This document shows, one piece after another, positions 12,351 to 24,009 of a DNA stretch of 64,000 nt. Each line of letters starts with the position of its first letter. Positions within the stretch are counted from its first letter, which is position 1. Location: contig OY754327.1 of the NCBI GenBank assembly GCA_963573305.1, forward strand, positions 138,796,855 through 138,860,854, in the 5' to 3' direction. The notes beneath the pieces were generated by a model. That model ran no database searches. It saw nothing but the letters and a program-made list of their open reading frames with translations, and was not told where the DNA came from. A program made the position numbers and the translations under genes. The stretch comes from Pyrrhosoma nymphula (taxonomy: Eukaryota; Arthropoda; Insecta; Odonata; Coenagrionidae).

Positions 12351-12789
12351 GTCTTTTGGATATTCTCTGACTTTCATCATAACCTACCTTTAACCGGTAG
12401 ATTACTCAGATGATGATGATTGAGAGCGATAGCACTCCATTGAATTTTCATAATTTTGAATGTTTCTTCCCTTTAAGCTCAGCAGCAGATAATAATGTTC
12501 TTCCTCTGACAGAGGTAACATTCTAAGCAAGCAATGTTGGGCTTAAATTTAAAATGTTGGCATTGCTTATTTCCCTTGCATTCTTCAAAAAAATTATTTG
12601 CAGTACTTTTATCTTTTGATCGACATATTTTAGGGACATCTGTAGCACCAAGCTACCAACTGGGCCCAAGGAAACATTTAAGAACATTGTTTCTTAGATC
12701 TCCTGAAAACAATAGCTACTAAGAAAAAATATAGCCTATATTTCACTAAAGGAATTAAGGTACAGAAAAGTTATTAAATAAATACTCAC

Positions 12790-13125
12790 CTCCAAAGCAA
12801 ACTTCTTTGTCTTTTCTATTTCATTTGGTGTTTGCTCCCTCTTAGGAACAGAAATTATCACATCTGTTGATGAGCCACTTAGATCAGGAGTAACTACCAC
12901 TGTATTTTCAGAAACTTCTACAAGAATGTCTTGAAGATAGCACACACCATAATCTGGTGGATGGAATGGACGACCAATCACTTTCTCATAGGTGCTTGGG
13001 AATGCAGAGAGCGCAACTTGTTTGTTAGCTTGTGACTTCAAGATCCTCAGTAAGTCTGAGGTAAACCTGCGAACTTGTGCTCTGTGCGATAAAGTGACTA
13101 TTCGTCGCCCGCCATCACCCATCAC
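12790..13125 (-). CDS. MARF1: MARF1-like exon encoding LOTUS domain 4
   Basis: 112 codons, phase 0 to 0. It begins VMGDGGRRIVTLSHRAQVRR and ends KREQTPNEIEKTKKFALE, and holds a complete LOTUS/OST-HTH winged-helix (residues roughly 10-95 of the exon), which in MARF1 proteins binds RNA or partner proteins. Acceptor AG is at 13127-13126 and donor GT at 12789-12788 (GAG|gtgagt). The order of motifs (RR(I/L).TL.HRAQV.RF...LL..LKSQA.KQV, then IPKRE.T.(D/N)EIE.TK.F) matches vertebrate MARF1 closely, which is the basis of the gene name. Upstream exon 16368-16582 ends in VQ and joins in frame. A piggyBac relic begins only 154 bp upstream of this exon (at 13280). Confidence 0.95.
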
Positions 13126-13279
13126 CTAAAGGTACAAAACATGCATTCATGGTCAAAAATTTATATTTATAAAATATTAATATTATTATATTTATAAAAT
13201 AAGATACAGCATAGACAGCCAAACTTAGATAATAAGCATACTTTAGGAAATGAAAAATGTCTTAAGTTGTGGAAATTAA

Positions 13280-16166
13280 CCACTTCCCTGACAAACCCAC
13301 ATATATTCGGGCTCCAAGGTGGTGCAAAATCTGACAAGCCCAAATATAGTCGGGCAAGTCCGCGATGACCGTATCTTCTTCTTTACGCCCACATATAGTC
13401 GGCCAAAGCAGGTAGTTTACATTCCTGCCGCCTCCCGCACTGTTGAAGGTATAGAGCCAGCAAAGCGACAAGCGGCACTCTTTTCAAAAGTTGATTTCTG
13501 ATGTTAAAACAATGGTCATTTTTTGTAATAATTCTAGCAATTCGAGGGTCATAATTTTTTTTCTCCCTGAAAAGTTATCCTCTTATGGAATTGCATGCAC
13601 CTTTATCGTCATTAGTCCATTTATTAACTTCATGCATGGAGTTTCTTTTGCGATCTCTTTACGAAATTTACTACTTCTATTTTTGTCATTTAATGATAAT
13701 TTTTGCAAATTTATGATGTTAAACTTCCCTTTTTGCATGACAAGAAGCTTTCTATGTATGTAAATAATTTTTAAATTAGTTATTTTCATTTATATTTCCC
13801 CATTCACTCATCATGAGCATTCAATTACATTTTTCTTCAACATTTTAGCGGTCATTATAAAAATTTCAATTTCAATTTTACGCTGATTTTCACTGCTACG
13901 ATGAGTTCCACAGTAATTGGAATAAATTATTTCTCTAGCAACAGAACATGAATCTTTCCTTGCCTTATTTGCTACTATATATATTTGATACCATATATGT
14001 TTGTTACTATATATACTTGTTACAATATATATTTGTTATTATATATATTATCTAATTCTATATTATTCGTCCACACATTTTTCTTCCGGTAATTTTTATA
14101 TATGTTGGAAATGCCTATTGAACCGTTCTCTTTAGATAAAATGGCGTAAGCGTAAATGTTTAGATATGTTGCGAATGTTATTTCATCAGCCCCTTTCATT
14201 TTTCTACTTCGAATATTGGCGGAATTGGTGAAACATATTTACGAAAACAGCTACACGATGCAGACGTTTAAAGGTGGTACGTTCTCAATAGAAACCAACA
14301 CAAGTGCCCTGTGTATGTGCTACCCTAGCCCACATAAATACGAGAAAAAAGGAGAGGTAGAGATGAATCCCAAACATGTGTAATGCTTTCTATTGTCATG
14401 TTTGACGCTTTCCTGAGGTCAGAAAACACCCACTTGAGAGCCGATGAAGCAACCTGGTGCCTGGTTTCATGTCATGCTCCCACCCTTTGCTCCCTGGGCT
14501 ACTTTACTAATGGGCTTTTCCCGACATCAATTTACCGTTAGTTGGAAAATCAATGCTGTTGCGGTACGCATACTTGTTTATTTTCCAAGAAATGGTAGGA
14601 ACGGAAAAGAAAAATTTTATGATGGGCATGGGATGGGCTTTTTACATTAGGGGTGAGGTCCTTTGCATATCGTGATTGCTTCCATGAGTACTTTGTCGGA
14701 AGGACGATGGTGACAGTCTTTTGTTAAGTTTCAGAGCATACGCATCCTTGATTTTCAGAGCACACACACTTTTTCGCTGAAATTCCACTGATGCAAACAT
14801 TCCATTTTTAGTTCGAACATTTTAGTTCTAATACGAGCGGTGTAGTAGGAGTGAATTCTACGGCAAATTCTTTGTTATCGCTCAGTAACATTTGGCAATC
14901 AGCAATGGATTCCTGAGAGGAATCAGTGTTGACCAGCAGTGATTTCGAGGTTATGGACATTGAAGTTCCTGGCTCCTTGTTGACTCTTTCCGGGGAAACA
15001 TGCTCCAAATCAGAAGGCGCAGCGGAACATTCGCGGGAAGCGGAGTGGGAGGAAATGCTTTCAACGAATCCTCCTCCGGCACCACCTAGGTTTCTTTTTG
15101 AAGGTAATTTTTCGATGAACTTCGACCTGGTTTCCGAATGAGGTTTCCTAACATATTTTTTTCAACGATGAAATTGTTGACTTTATAACTTGAGAAACTA
15201 ATCACTGTTCCAGTAACACTTTGCATGAAAAAGCGGGGCTGAGCAGTGCTAGCGTAAATCAGTGGCGAGCTGTGACAAGCTCAGAAATTTGTGTTTTTTA
15301 CCCTTGTAATGCTACAGAGCAGAGTAATGCCAAACTAAGTAAAATATGGCCGATTTGCCAGAAGCTGGAGGAAAAGTTCAAGGTACTCAATACACCAGAG
15401 ACGGACGTTACCATCGACGAGTCTGCTCTTGTACAAGGGAAGATTGGGTTCACGGCAGTTCATGTCTATGAAAAGAGCTTCATTTGGCAAATATTTGTTC
15501 TTTGTGAATCGAGAACTGGATACGTGTGGTAAACGACAATTTACACGGGAAAGGGGACTGTGTTGGATAAAGACTGCCCATTTACCCATGTCCTCAAAAG
15601 TGATGATGAATCTAATGAAGCCATTATTTGGCCTATGATATTGCCTGACGATGGATAAATTTTATACGACTGCAGATCTAGCCAACTTGCTTGCTTCACA
15701 CTCCACTGACTCGTATGGAACACTGAGAAAAGTGATTCCAGCACTCTTCAAAGAGAATCACGTAAAAGAATTAAAGTTTCTTGTTTTTTGTCATAAAATG
15801 AATTTTGTTATAACAATTTCAGAGCGAAAGTCATTGTCATGCAGGCTGCCTAACTCCCATGAATTTTTGTACGTTGTTTCTTGATGTACTATTGACTAAA
15901 ATTAATAGTTAACATTAACATTGTTGGCAAAGTATACACATTTGTAATATAAACTAAATGTATTCCTCATTAGATGTCTAACTAAGGTTAACGGGAAGGA
16001 AAGTTATACTGATATGCAGGTGCATTGAATAAATCATTTGTTATTTGGAATAAAAAATTAAGGAAAACATTTTCGGATTTGCCTCCATTTAATGCTTCTG
16101 AATCTGAAATAAAAAAATATGACTTTTTTTGACAATTTTTGTAAAAAAAAACTGTCTGGGAAGTGG
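13280..16166 (+). mobile_element. piggyBac-type transposon, degenerate
   Basis: Ends CCACTTCCCTGACA (13280) and, inverted at 16152-16166, CCACTTCCCAGACA. TTAA precedes the left end (13276-13279), and the right flank TGAA (16167-16170) is one base off TTAA. TTAA targeting plus the DDE fragments in the middle identify piggyBac. The element fills most of the 3.2-kb intron between the LOTUS-3 and LOTUS-4 exons. A TATATAT-rich stretch lies at 13975-14050. Confidence 0.8.
14926..15800 (+). pseudogene. piggyBac transposase remnant
   Basis: Core similarity sits at 15380-15535. DESALVQGKIG in one frame and the overlapping YKGRLGSRQFMSMKRASFGK in the next frame match the conserved DE(S/A)...F.GR....QY.P.KP...G block of piggyBac transposases, whose Asp is catalytic. 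FVLCESRTGYVW continues in the first frame, so at least two frameshifts occur within about 130 bp. The fragment at 14926-15141 is an acidic/serine-rich N-terminal piece and less certain. Stops after 15530 break the rest. Inactive. Confidence 0.75.
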
Positions 16167-16367
16167 TGAATTGAAAATGTCACATGATGCATGGCATACG
16201 CAGAGCCCAAATGCTAATGTCTTTTGGCTTCTCCAAATTAAACATTGAATTCTAAATCACAAATTCAGAAAATTACCTCCTGCATTAATGCACAACAATC
16301 ATTTCATTAAATGCTCAAATAAGCTCAGTAATAAACAAATATTGTAAAAATATTATGCTTTACATAC

Positions 16368-16582
16368 CTGAACAATTTGTGGAACTGCCTCCAGCAATTC
16401 AATCAATTTAGTAAAACCATAATCAGCTACACGACACTGACGACCAAAATGATGGTGATAGGCAGGTATAAATCGATTGAAGGGCAATTGACAATGTGGT
16501 GCCGTTTTCAGTAAGTCAACAAGCTCCCTACTAAAAAGAGCCAACTGGGAAATCAATGGAGGACTGACACATTTCACCGAAT
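16368..16582 (-). CDS. MARF1: MARF1-like exon encoding LOTUS domain 3
   Basis: 215 nt, entering in phase 1 (joins the G left by exon 35845-36017 to form GAT) and leaving in phase 0. Encodes SVKCVSPPLISQLALFSREL, then LLKTAPHCQLPFNRF, IPAYHHHFGRQCRVADYGF and TKLIELLEAVPQIVQ: a LOTUS/OST-HTH domain. Acceptor AG is at 16584-16583 with a pyrimidine-rich tract, donor at 16367-16366 (CAG|gtatgt). The core is nearly identical in protein sequence to LOTUS 5 (exon 3315-3470) but differs at many synonymous sites. The next intron upstream is 19.3 kb. Confidence 0.95.
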
Positions 16583-17337
16583 CTGAAAGAACAAGGACAC
16601 CAAAGCATATGTCAGTAAAAGCAACTTCATTGGCAATTAATAGCAGAAAATGGTTATACATAACCAAGCAAAACTTTTAGGCTTGTGTTGAAAGAGAAAA
16701 ATTTACAGCAGATGAAGATTTTAAGCTTAAAAAATGAAAAAGAGCTACAAAGTCAGTATGAGCTCTATAATCATTCAGGACAGCTTCAGCACTACACAAT
16801 TAAGTTCACCAGAGTTTAACGACTAACTCTAGCATTAGCAGGAAAATTACATTGTTTTCAGATGATGTGATCTACTGACGCCACAAATGCAGACTTAGAA
16901 GTTCTCTTATGAGACCTTAGCAATGATCATTGTCAGGGCTTTGGAGCAGGAGTGGGAACTCCGGCAAAAATTTGAAGCGCCTGCTCCAGCTCTGACCAAC
17001 AATTTTTAATATACAGTGGAAGCCCGGTATAGTGGGTACGGCTTATTGCGAGAATCCTGTTTTAGCGAGTGATTTTCTTTGTACCGCCAAAAGGCCTATG
17101 TTTTACATGTAAAATAAAGTGGATATAGCGAGGCCAAAAAGTTCCTTCCACAGTATACGCTCGGTATTACAACAGATATCTCTCGAGGGCGATTCACCAC
17201 CTAGCAAAAATTAACTATTTTGTTTTGTATTATCTGTTACCTAATTAAACTAAATATTCAAGATGTGAGCCATATCTGCAACACCTAAAGCCAGTTATGT
17301 CCAAACATTAGTAATTTACGGCCTTGAGTACGCTGTG

Positions 17338-18495
17338 GGCGCGTTCCGAAATGCACTGTCAGTACTGCCTGTGCTGCCGTGAAACGGAACGCGAAATTGT
17401 ACAGCGGCTGCTGCAGTAGCATGAATTTCGGAACGGTCGGCAGTGGCTTGAAATTCAATATGGCCGAATTGCGTGGTTATTTATTATAAGCAATCTTTCA
17501 ATGCGGTAATTCTTAATGCTAATCCTTATGACATTGATAAAGGGCATGCTAATTGTATTCTAATTTTCATTGTCTTGCTACTTAATGCTACTTCATACTG
17601 ATTGATTACTTTCTCTGACGAGAATAAAATGAATTCGCTTCAGCTACCCGAGCATGGAGAAAAAACCCTGTGTTATTATAAACAAATCTCAGTTATAATT
17701 AACACTATCGAATTTATAGTAAGCAGTTTAAATCTTGGGCTTATAAACAAGTCTTAGAATATATTTTTCAAGCCCTGGATTTTCTTCATGGCCAGTCGTA
17801 TTAAGTGTTTCCTAGAGTGATATCGATAATTAGGAAAATATACGGGTTGTTGAGGATTGCATCGCAGAATATTTTCCCTAACAACTAAATTTATGCAACA
17901 AATTACGTTTCCCGACAATTATTGTACATACCAGTGTTATGCTAAGTTACCACTCTTGTAAGAAGCTGTATATAATTACGTGTACCACGATTATTCATGA
18001 CACTAAATTAATTTTTGGTACCTAATTTCACAAGTCGCTGACATTCGCAAATAGAATTGCCTCTCTACTTGTATCACTTCTGATGTTGTTCACTCCCTCA
18101 TCATTTTATTAACGCTTTTATCCTATTGAAATATTCACCGGTACTACTTGATAAATAAATTCGTTTTATAAACTATTATACGCTAATCAGATGTTGTTAG
18201 CTATTTAAGTGTATCGAGACTTTTCTCTCTCGTAGATATTTCATTAAAATGTTCGAATCAGTGTCTCTAAACTCTTCTGATATTATTTATTAACGTTGTA
18301 GATTTGATTTTTCCGCCATTTGTTCGATGGCCATTTGCTACTACTGCGGCCCAAGAGCAGCAGCAGCGGCAGTAGAGTTCACAGTAATAAACGTCATCAA
18401 TTGGCTGACGTCATGGATCACTGTGCGGTACTGCCAGTAATTTCGGAACGGTTTGGCAGCACAGTCAGTACTGCCAGTGAATTTCGGAACGCGCC
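17338..18495. mobile_element. Harbinger-like non-autonomous element, copy 1
   Basis: Terminal inverted repeats GGCGCGTTCCGAAATGCACTG / GGCGCGTTCCGAAATTCACTG, with further inverted subterminal GGAACGGT(C/T)(T/G)GGCAG motifs. The flanks can be read as a 5-bp CTGTG duplication (17333-17337, 18496-18500) or a 3-bp TGT with one extra G in each terminal repeat. About 1.16 kb, no transposase frame. A second, right-truncated copy is at 62862-63544. Confidence 0.75.
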
Positions 18496-18705
18496 CTGTG
18501 CGAGCTCCCATTTTACGTTCTTCTTTTGTTAGGCCCAGTCATCAGTGAGAGGGGAGTGGGCGGACGACAAGCAAGTTGAGAGTAGAAGAGGGAACATTCA
18601 GCAGAATGAGAGCGATCTGTCGGAGAGATTGAAAAACTCAAACCATTCTGTCAACTCGATGCGCCCAATCACACGGCAGCAGAGAGTTGTGATGTAGGTA
18701 AGGGG

Positions 18706-18797
18706 TGGAGTTTACTCGGTCGGAGGGGCGAAGTTTACTCGGTCGGAGGGGCGGAGTTTACTCGGTCGGAGGAGCGGAGTTTTCTCGGTCGGAAGGG
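18706..18797 (+). repeat. Four-copy 23-bp tandem repeat
   Basis: Unit GCGRAGTTTACTCGGTCGGA plus GGG repeats four times with few changes, ending 35 bp before the ATG of the Tigger HTH frame. It is inside the 17014-19772 element, so it may be a transposase-binding or promoter array. Confidence 0.85.
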
Positions 18798-18831
18798 CGG
18801 AGAATTCTCATGTGGTTTGTGCGGCAGCATC

Positions 18832-19185
18832 ATGTCCGCGACACATAAATTTTTGGACCTTAAAACCAAAATTAAAATTATAGACGAGTGCGAAAGTAAC
18901 AGGTCTTCAAAGACTGATATCAGGAGGCGGTTTGGTGTGTTGTTCACAACATTAAAGAACAAAGATAAAATTCGTGCAGCAGTGACCGAACTAGGACGAC
19001 CTAGCAGCCAAAAACATTTGCGGCATGGGGAACATCCTCAAATGGATTCTGCACTATTCAAGTGGTTTTGTCAGCAAAGGTCTGCAGGACTGCCCATAAA
19101 CGGTCCGATGATAAAGGCGAAAGCTGAGTACACTTGCACGAAAAATGATGTGTTAGCCAATCGACTGAGGTATTTTCTTTTCTAG
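18832..19185 (+). pseudogene. Tigger transposase N-terminal fragment (CENP-B HTH)
   Basis: From the ATG at 18832 the frame encodes MSATHKFLDLKTKIKIIDEC, then SNRSSKTDIRRRFGV, LFTTLKNKDKIRAAV and the second HTH start MDSALFKWFCQQRSAGLPIN. This is the N-terminal CENP-B/psq helix-turn-helix pair of Tigger-class pogo transposases that binds the element's ends. Length (118 aa) is about a quarter of a full transposase. The catalytic DDD domain is absent before the right end of the element at 19772. An internally deleted copy; a truncated DNA-binding protein could in principle still be made. Confidence 0.8.
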
Positions 19186-19775
19186 TGTAAATAAATACTC
19201 GATGACACTAATTTGCGGTAGATAATTGAATTTGAATCATAAAAACTGCTAGGAATAGGTGACTATGCGAGAAATATCTTCGACCACCGGTACATGCCGT
19301 ATTTCAGTGAACCTTCAGGCCAATTTTCCCAACTGATGGACGTACTGGTTAACATTCGAAAACTCGACAAAGTTGATATTATCGTCATGACATATTCGCA
19401 AAATTATCCAAAAACTACAGTATAACTAATATTTTAATTCCGATTAGTTACGGTGTCTTTACAGCTTTCTTCGGCGATCGAAAAATAGAAGAACTGGAAG
19501 AAAAACACCGAAACTGGAGGAATTAATATTTTATGTAATGGAAAATGTCCTGTTTCTTTCTTAAAATTAGTTGATATTCCACCAGATTGTGCCTGAAATG
19601 ACTTTTTTCTGTTTACCTTCGTGAAATACCATGGAAACAAAAGAAAAACGGTAAATACGAACGACTATGAGAATTAGGTGGCTTTATTCAACACTTTCGG
19701 ATACAATGAGCGCTCCATTTAGTGAGTGATTTCCAAGGGATTATGAGCACTCGTTAAACCGGGCTTCCACTGTAC

Positions 19776-20780
19776 AAGACTAGGTTACAATTGGGGTATC
19801 TGAGCCATTCTACGAAGTACACGTTAAAAGGAAAGGAAAAGGTGTTATTTATGTTATTGGTAGAATAGAAAGGTTATCGATATATGATATGTAATTTTTT
19901 TTAAATATTACAGGAGGGAGGGTGGGATGGAGGGATGTATGGGATAGTGAGGGCGAGGGAAAAGTCAGGTGTCATGCCAAAGGCAATCCCCAGGTGGTTA
20001 AGTGCAGGCAGGGGAAGGGGGATAGGGATTAGGTGTTTGGAAACAGTGGTAGGGGAGGGAGCCCACTCCTTGGGGGAGGGTTAAGTGCAGGTAGAGGAGG
20101 GGGAGAGGACTAGGAAAGTGAAGAAGGGAAGAATGGGTTGGATACAATATTTCATTTAGGAGAATAGAAGTCTCGGCATGTTCGTGACGCAATATCTCAA
20201 ACTCCTCCAACACGTCTAGCCTTGGTCCTTTATTTGTTTCATGTAATATGTTGGGTGTAAAATCACTTATGTTTGTGTAATAGTATGCGAATTTTCAACG
20301 AAAAATATGGATTCAAGCAAAATATCTGCAAAATTAGTGAATATGCTAAAAATATGCAAAATGAGGTTATGAATACAAAAACTAATTGGAAAAGGCAAAA
20401 AAAAATCTTTTTATGTTTTTATTTGTGAAATTTCCCATTTTTATCCATTAAAATTATGATTATTATCACATGAACACAACAAATTAGCCTATTTACAACT
20501 TAAACGTACTAATATACACCATTTTTACCACGAGTGAATGGACGACGGGAAATTCTAAAAAAAGGTTGCCTAAAGCCTAGTTTACGATTGGCGTCAACGT
20601 GAACTTCAACTTCAAAGTTGAGTAGAACACACGGGATCTTATGGACGGGTTTACAATAGCGTGAAAGCACCAACTGTGAACTTCAACCGTCAACGTGAAA
20701 GTTCAGTCAATCTCAACTTTGACGTTCACGGTTGACAGTTTGAAACAGAGAAATACATTGGAAAGAAAGATTGGTATTGG
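19776..20780. other. Unassigned intronic DNA
   Basis: G-rich purine stretch at 19905-20140 and an AT-rich stretch to 20570. At 20580-20745 GTCAACGTGAACTTCAA occurs with imperfect inverted copies (GTTGACGGTTGAAGTTCAC and similar), suggesting ends of a small inverted-repeat element that I cannot classify. No gene seen. Confidence 0.4.
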
Positions 20781-20783
20781 GAT

Positions 20784-21245
20784 TTACGGACAAGGAGATG
20801 GGATAGAGGGAGTCAACTCGGCAATATGTTTTCTGAGGACTGATTTGAAAACGGAGGATGTGGAGAAGAGGTCAAGGGAGGGTAATTGCGAGGCTAGGGA
20901 GTTGAAAGTTTTTTGGATACAGTAGAATAGGGAGTGTTGGGATATTGCGAATCTGAATTTGGGAATGTCAAGAAGGCAGTTATTGCGTAGGGAACAAGGA
21001 GGAACATGAAGAGGAAAGAGAGGAAGAAGGCAGTTGGTACAGAAAGAGCCACTCCAAATGCTATGGAGGAACTTCATGACACATAGCACATGACGGAGAG
21101 AGAGGTTTGGGATTGAAAGGGAAGAAAGGATGTAAGGGCGATTGAGCGTATTCAAGGCTGTGGGGCAAGCGGTCGACCAAATTGGAGCACAGTATTCTAA
21201 AATAGGAAGGACACAACAAATAGGGCAGGTGCATACACTTGAGTC
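20784..21245 (-). pseudogene. C-terminal region of a jockey/CR1-like LINE
   Basis: Minus-strand frame with LEYCAPIWSTACPTALNTLN, then SLSIPNLSLRHVLCVMKFLHSI and the final RNNCLLDIPKFRFAISQHSL...FNSL block. This is the classic tail of jockey- or CR1-type reverse-transcriptase proteins (EYC.PVWSP....I..IE..Q ... SL..RR...D....YK...G ... LP..R....SF......WN.LP). The catalytic RT motifs upstream are missing. It is a 5'-truncated relic in the same orientation as the MARF1-like gene. The clade is inferred from the tail only. Confidence 0.7.
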
Positions 21246-21489
21246 ACTCAATGTTGTCTGAGGACAGAAAATGAGAAAGTTAGGGGGGTGGAAAATTCTG
21301 GTGCTCGCACTTGTCGCGTGGCCAAGCGCTGTTCCCCAATTGCACCCCACACCCTCGCCTTGTCATACAACAAGTTTTTACATGTTTTTAGGCGACTGCA
21401 TCCCCGTAAACAAGCGAGCGACCGATCCCCTCCCCCTTGATGACTCACGCTGAGTACCAAGGTCATTCAGCTCTCCAGGGACTTGAGAG

Positions 21490-21916
21490 TAAGGCCTTGG
21501 CCACGGTACGAGCTGCGGGTGGCGGTAGGCGAGCGACAGGACGGCAACGCTGAGTTTCATGCTCCTAATGTTTGACATGGAAAACGCTCGAACCCAGCCA
21601 TGATATCTACATCTACATAATACACTGCAAGCCACCGCAGGAGGAAAACATGATAGGGGGATAGACGTGAGCGGCGTTAGTGCCGCTCGCCGCCAATCCC
21701 AGAGATTAAATCTTTCTTGGGCTGCTTTGCCGTTCAACTCATTCTGTGGCAAAATGTCGGCAGAGAACGTTTTGTTTATAACAGTATGTACTGCCATTTC
21801 TGATTCTGAACTAATCTTAGGTCAAATCATCGCTTGTTTAGTGGCCACTAACCGCCCTGCCGCGATACTGCTCTGCCGCCCGCCGCCTACCGCTCATATC
21901 GTGATGAGGCTTAAGG
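21490..21916. mobile_element. Small inverted-repeat element (MITE)
   Basis: The left end (AAGGCCTTGGCCACGGTACG, then GCGGTAGGCGAGCG) is the imperfect inverted complement of the right end (CTACCGCTCATATCGTGATG, then AGGCTTAAGG). About 0.43 kb with no transposase. The CGGTAGGCG core with a WCGTGG outer part resembles PIF/Harbinger- or Merlin-type MITEs, but the target duplication is not clear. Confidence 0.6.
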
Positions 21917-22109
21917 CAGGCAGATAAAAAATTTGTGTAAGAGGCGCACCCTCAATTTTGGCTGTGATTTCTGGGAAAAAAATTGTGCCTCTTACACGAG
22001 TTTATACGGTACCTCTGTATGCCATAGGAGTAATTTGCAGGCTTGCTCGGGTTCATTTGACTACTTACTTTCTCCTTAGGTTAATTTCTTCCACAATTTT
22101 CCCTAGGAG

Positions 22110-22650
22110 TTCCCTAAGTAAAAAAGTATTTGGAAAATTGATAAGGAGTTTCAAATTCTCTTAAAACTTGAGGGAGGCTAGAATTTTCCTTGAAATTAAA
22201 TGCTGCAGTGTCAAAAGTACCATTTTCATACTTCCAAACGATATTACCTTCCCTCTTCCTTTTATTGCTTGATTTTCCCTGAATATGATCAAGTGTCTGT
22301 GATGATGTGGAAGGCTGGGGATTATTCACATCAGAACCTGAGAAACCAGCCGAGAGAGGCTCATTTGATGGGTGCCTCACATCTTCATCCAGTGGCAAAT
22401 ATAGGTTATAACTTGGGGGAGACCATGCGCCTCGCTTGGGGAAGCGCCGAGCGCCTCTCATCGCGGCCATGCGGCCTTATTTCGGGGAGGGCCTGTGCCC
22501 CGTAGGCCCCCCAAATATATTCGCCACTGTCTTCATCACTGTCCAATGAATGAGCATACACAGATTTGATCTGCACAGTCAGATTGTCATCAGAATAATC
22601 TCCTTCAAGAGCATCTTCGTGGTCAGAAGGCCAAATCAAAACTCTCATTA
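22110..22650 (-). pseudogene. piggyBac transposase N-terminal relic
   Basis: Two overlapping minus-strand frames. 22648-22406 begins with an acidic segment and SDEDSGEYIWG, and 22470-22114 ends FKENSSLPQVLREFETPYQF, the (F).(E)..G(L)......P..(F)F..F(F) entry block of piggyBac transposases, after an NLYLPLDEDVRHPSNE linker. A frameshift around 22430 separates them. The catalytic part is absent. About 100 bp further right the Harbinger-like nest begins. Confidence 0.65.
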
Positions 22651-22747
22651 CACCTGATGTGATTATTTACCTTCGCCCTCCATGCACTAAGGTGTAACTA
22701 TCCATAATAACTTGTAAATTGGCTCTAGACCAGGGACCTGTTTCTCA

Positions 22748-22960
22748 AAGCTACAAGTCTACAAGTTTATTCACATGTAACTTGTGAAATTATGTTTCTC
22801 AAACGTACAAGTCTACTAATTACAAGTTCACAAGTTACAAGTCCATTTCACAAGTTACAAGTGTTTACTCACAAGTGTTTTCATGGTTACGACACATTCT
22901 GTTTATCAAACAGACTTGTTAATTACAAGTCCTTGTAACTTGTAAGGAAATTTCTACTAG
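22748..22960. repeat. ACAAGT/ACTTGT subterminal array
   Basis: More than a dozen ACAAGT or ACTTGT hexamers in 210 bp just inside the left end of the Harbinger-like element, with related ones near the right end (34140-34160) and at the 30.85-30.89 kb break. They look like reiterated protein-binding sites. Confidence 0.75.
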
Positions 22961-23448
22961 TCCTCCAAGGTGAGTAAATCACAGTAAATCAGAAAGAATA
23001 ACTGGGAAAACAAATGAAAAGCTACTTGCGATCTCTTTTTCTAAACTGTTACGAAGGCGATAGCGACGAACAAGGTATCAGTAGATAGGATTTTTTTACT
23101 GACTTTTGACATAACTTGCTATGTTTACGTTAAAACACATTGTTTGTTTATAATTTAAAGTTAAAAAAGTCTCGACTAAAACGTAATGAGCCAAGAGCCC
23201 AGAGAATTTGTGAATAAACAACGGAGATGAAAGATTTATTTCCGACAGAGACATGTATATTGCTTTTAATCGTGCATTTCATAAATGATCTCAATTGATA
23301 AAAAATAAATAATTTTGGAGAGGTGGGAATACTTGAATATGTGAAAGTTACTTGTATTATTTATTACTATTTAACAATATACCGTATATTCTCGTGTATG
23401 ACGCGCACCTATTTCCACTTTCATCAGTGTCAAAAAATGGGGTGCGCG

Positions 23449-24009
23449 TAGATATGGGAAAATTACCGTAATTCTCATCTGAGATAAATTACCATGGTAA
23501 TTTTCGAAAATTACCGTAAATTTCCAGTATTTTTCAGTTTTAAGCATTAAACAGAAAATGTATGGTTAAATAAGAATGCCAATAGCAAAAGGAAGGGGAT
23601 ACAATGTTTAAACCATACCTCATGAAACATTAATCTATTATATATTTTAAAAATTGTAAAAAGAAATACGGCAGCAACACGCAATCTGGCTTTTTTTTGT
23701 AAAAGTATGAGAAATTTTCAAGAAGAATATTCTACTAATAATTACTCAATAATTTTATAATTTAAGTAAAATATGTCAAAAAAGAGTTGATCATGCCTCA
23801 ATTTAAATTTAAACACATTGGAAATGTGGACTTGGCTTAAAAGAACATGTTGGGAATTTATCTGTACGAAAAATTATCTCAAACATAGGTGAATTATCTA
23901 GAAAATTACCGAAAATTACGGTAATTTTCAAGGGGTGCCATAAATTACGAAAAATACCATGGTAATTTATGAAAATTACCGCGGTAATATTTAAAGTGGC
24001 CCATCTCTA
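23449..24009. mobile_element. hAT-type MITE (561 bp)
   Basis: Ends TAGATATGGG and CCCATCTCTA; flanks GGTGCGCG (23441-23448) and GGTGCGCA (24010-24017) form an 8-bp target duplication with one mismatch, diagnostic of hAT. Inside, ACCGTAATTTTC-type motifs recur in both orientations near each end. Confidence 0.8.

Larger units (their letters stand above)
8610..12420 (+). mobile_element. APE-type non-LTR retrotransposon (RTE-like) relic
   Basis: A 5'-to-3' series of broken frames gives an apurinic-type endonuclease (8.84-9.95 kb), a linker (10.75-11.3 kb), a reverse transcriptase (11.32-11.85 kb) and a C-terminal segment (11.88-12.35 kb), ending with a short ATG/GAT-type microsatellite (gatgatgatgat, about 12408-12420). 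Such short tandem tails are usual in the RTE clade. Two unrelated insertions split it, a fold-back element at about 9370-9607 and an inverted-repeat block at about 9929-10744. Many stops and frameshifts make it inactive. It is antisense to the MARF1-like gene, in its intron. Clade assignment (RTE versus another APE clade) is inferred. Confidence 0.8.
17014..19772 (+). mobile_element. Tigger/pogo derivative with internal deletion
   Basis: Ends CAGTGGAAGCCCGGT at 17014 and inverted at 19758-19772, each flanked by TA (17012-17013, 19773-19774). It contains an N-terminal CENP-B-type HTH frame (18832-19185) but no DDE domain. It is interrupted by a Harbinger-like MITE (17338-18495). Removing that insert leaves about 1.6 kb, shorter than autonomous Tiggers. 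Confidence 0.8.

Noticed and set aside
13975..14050. TATATAT-rich stretch as a promoter
   Set aside because: It is a simple-sequence patch inside the dead piggyBac with no downstream gene.
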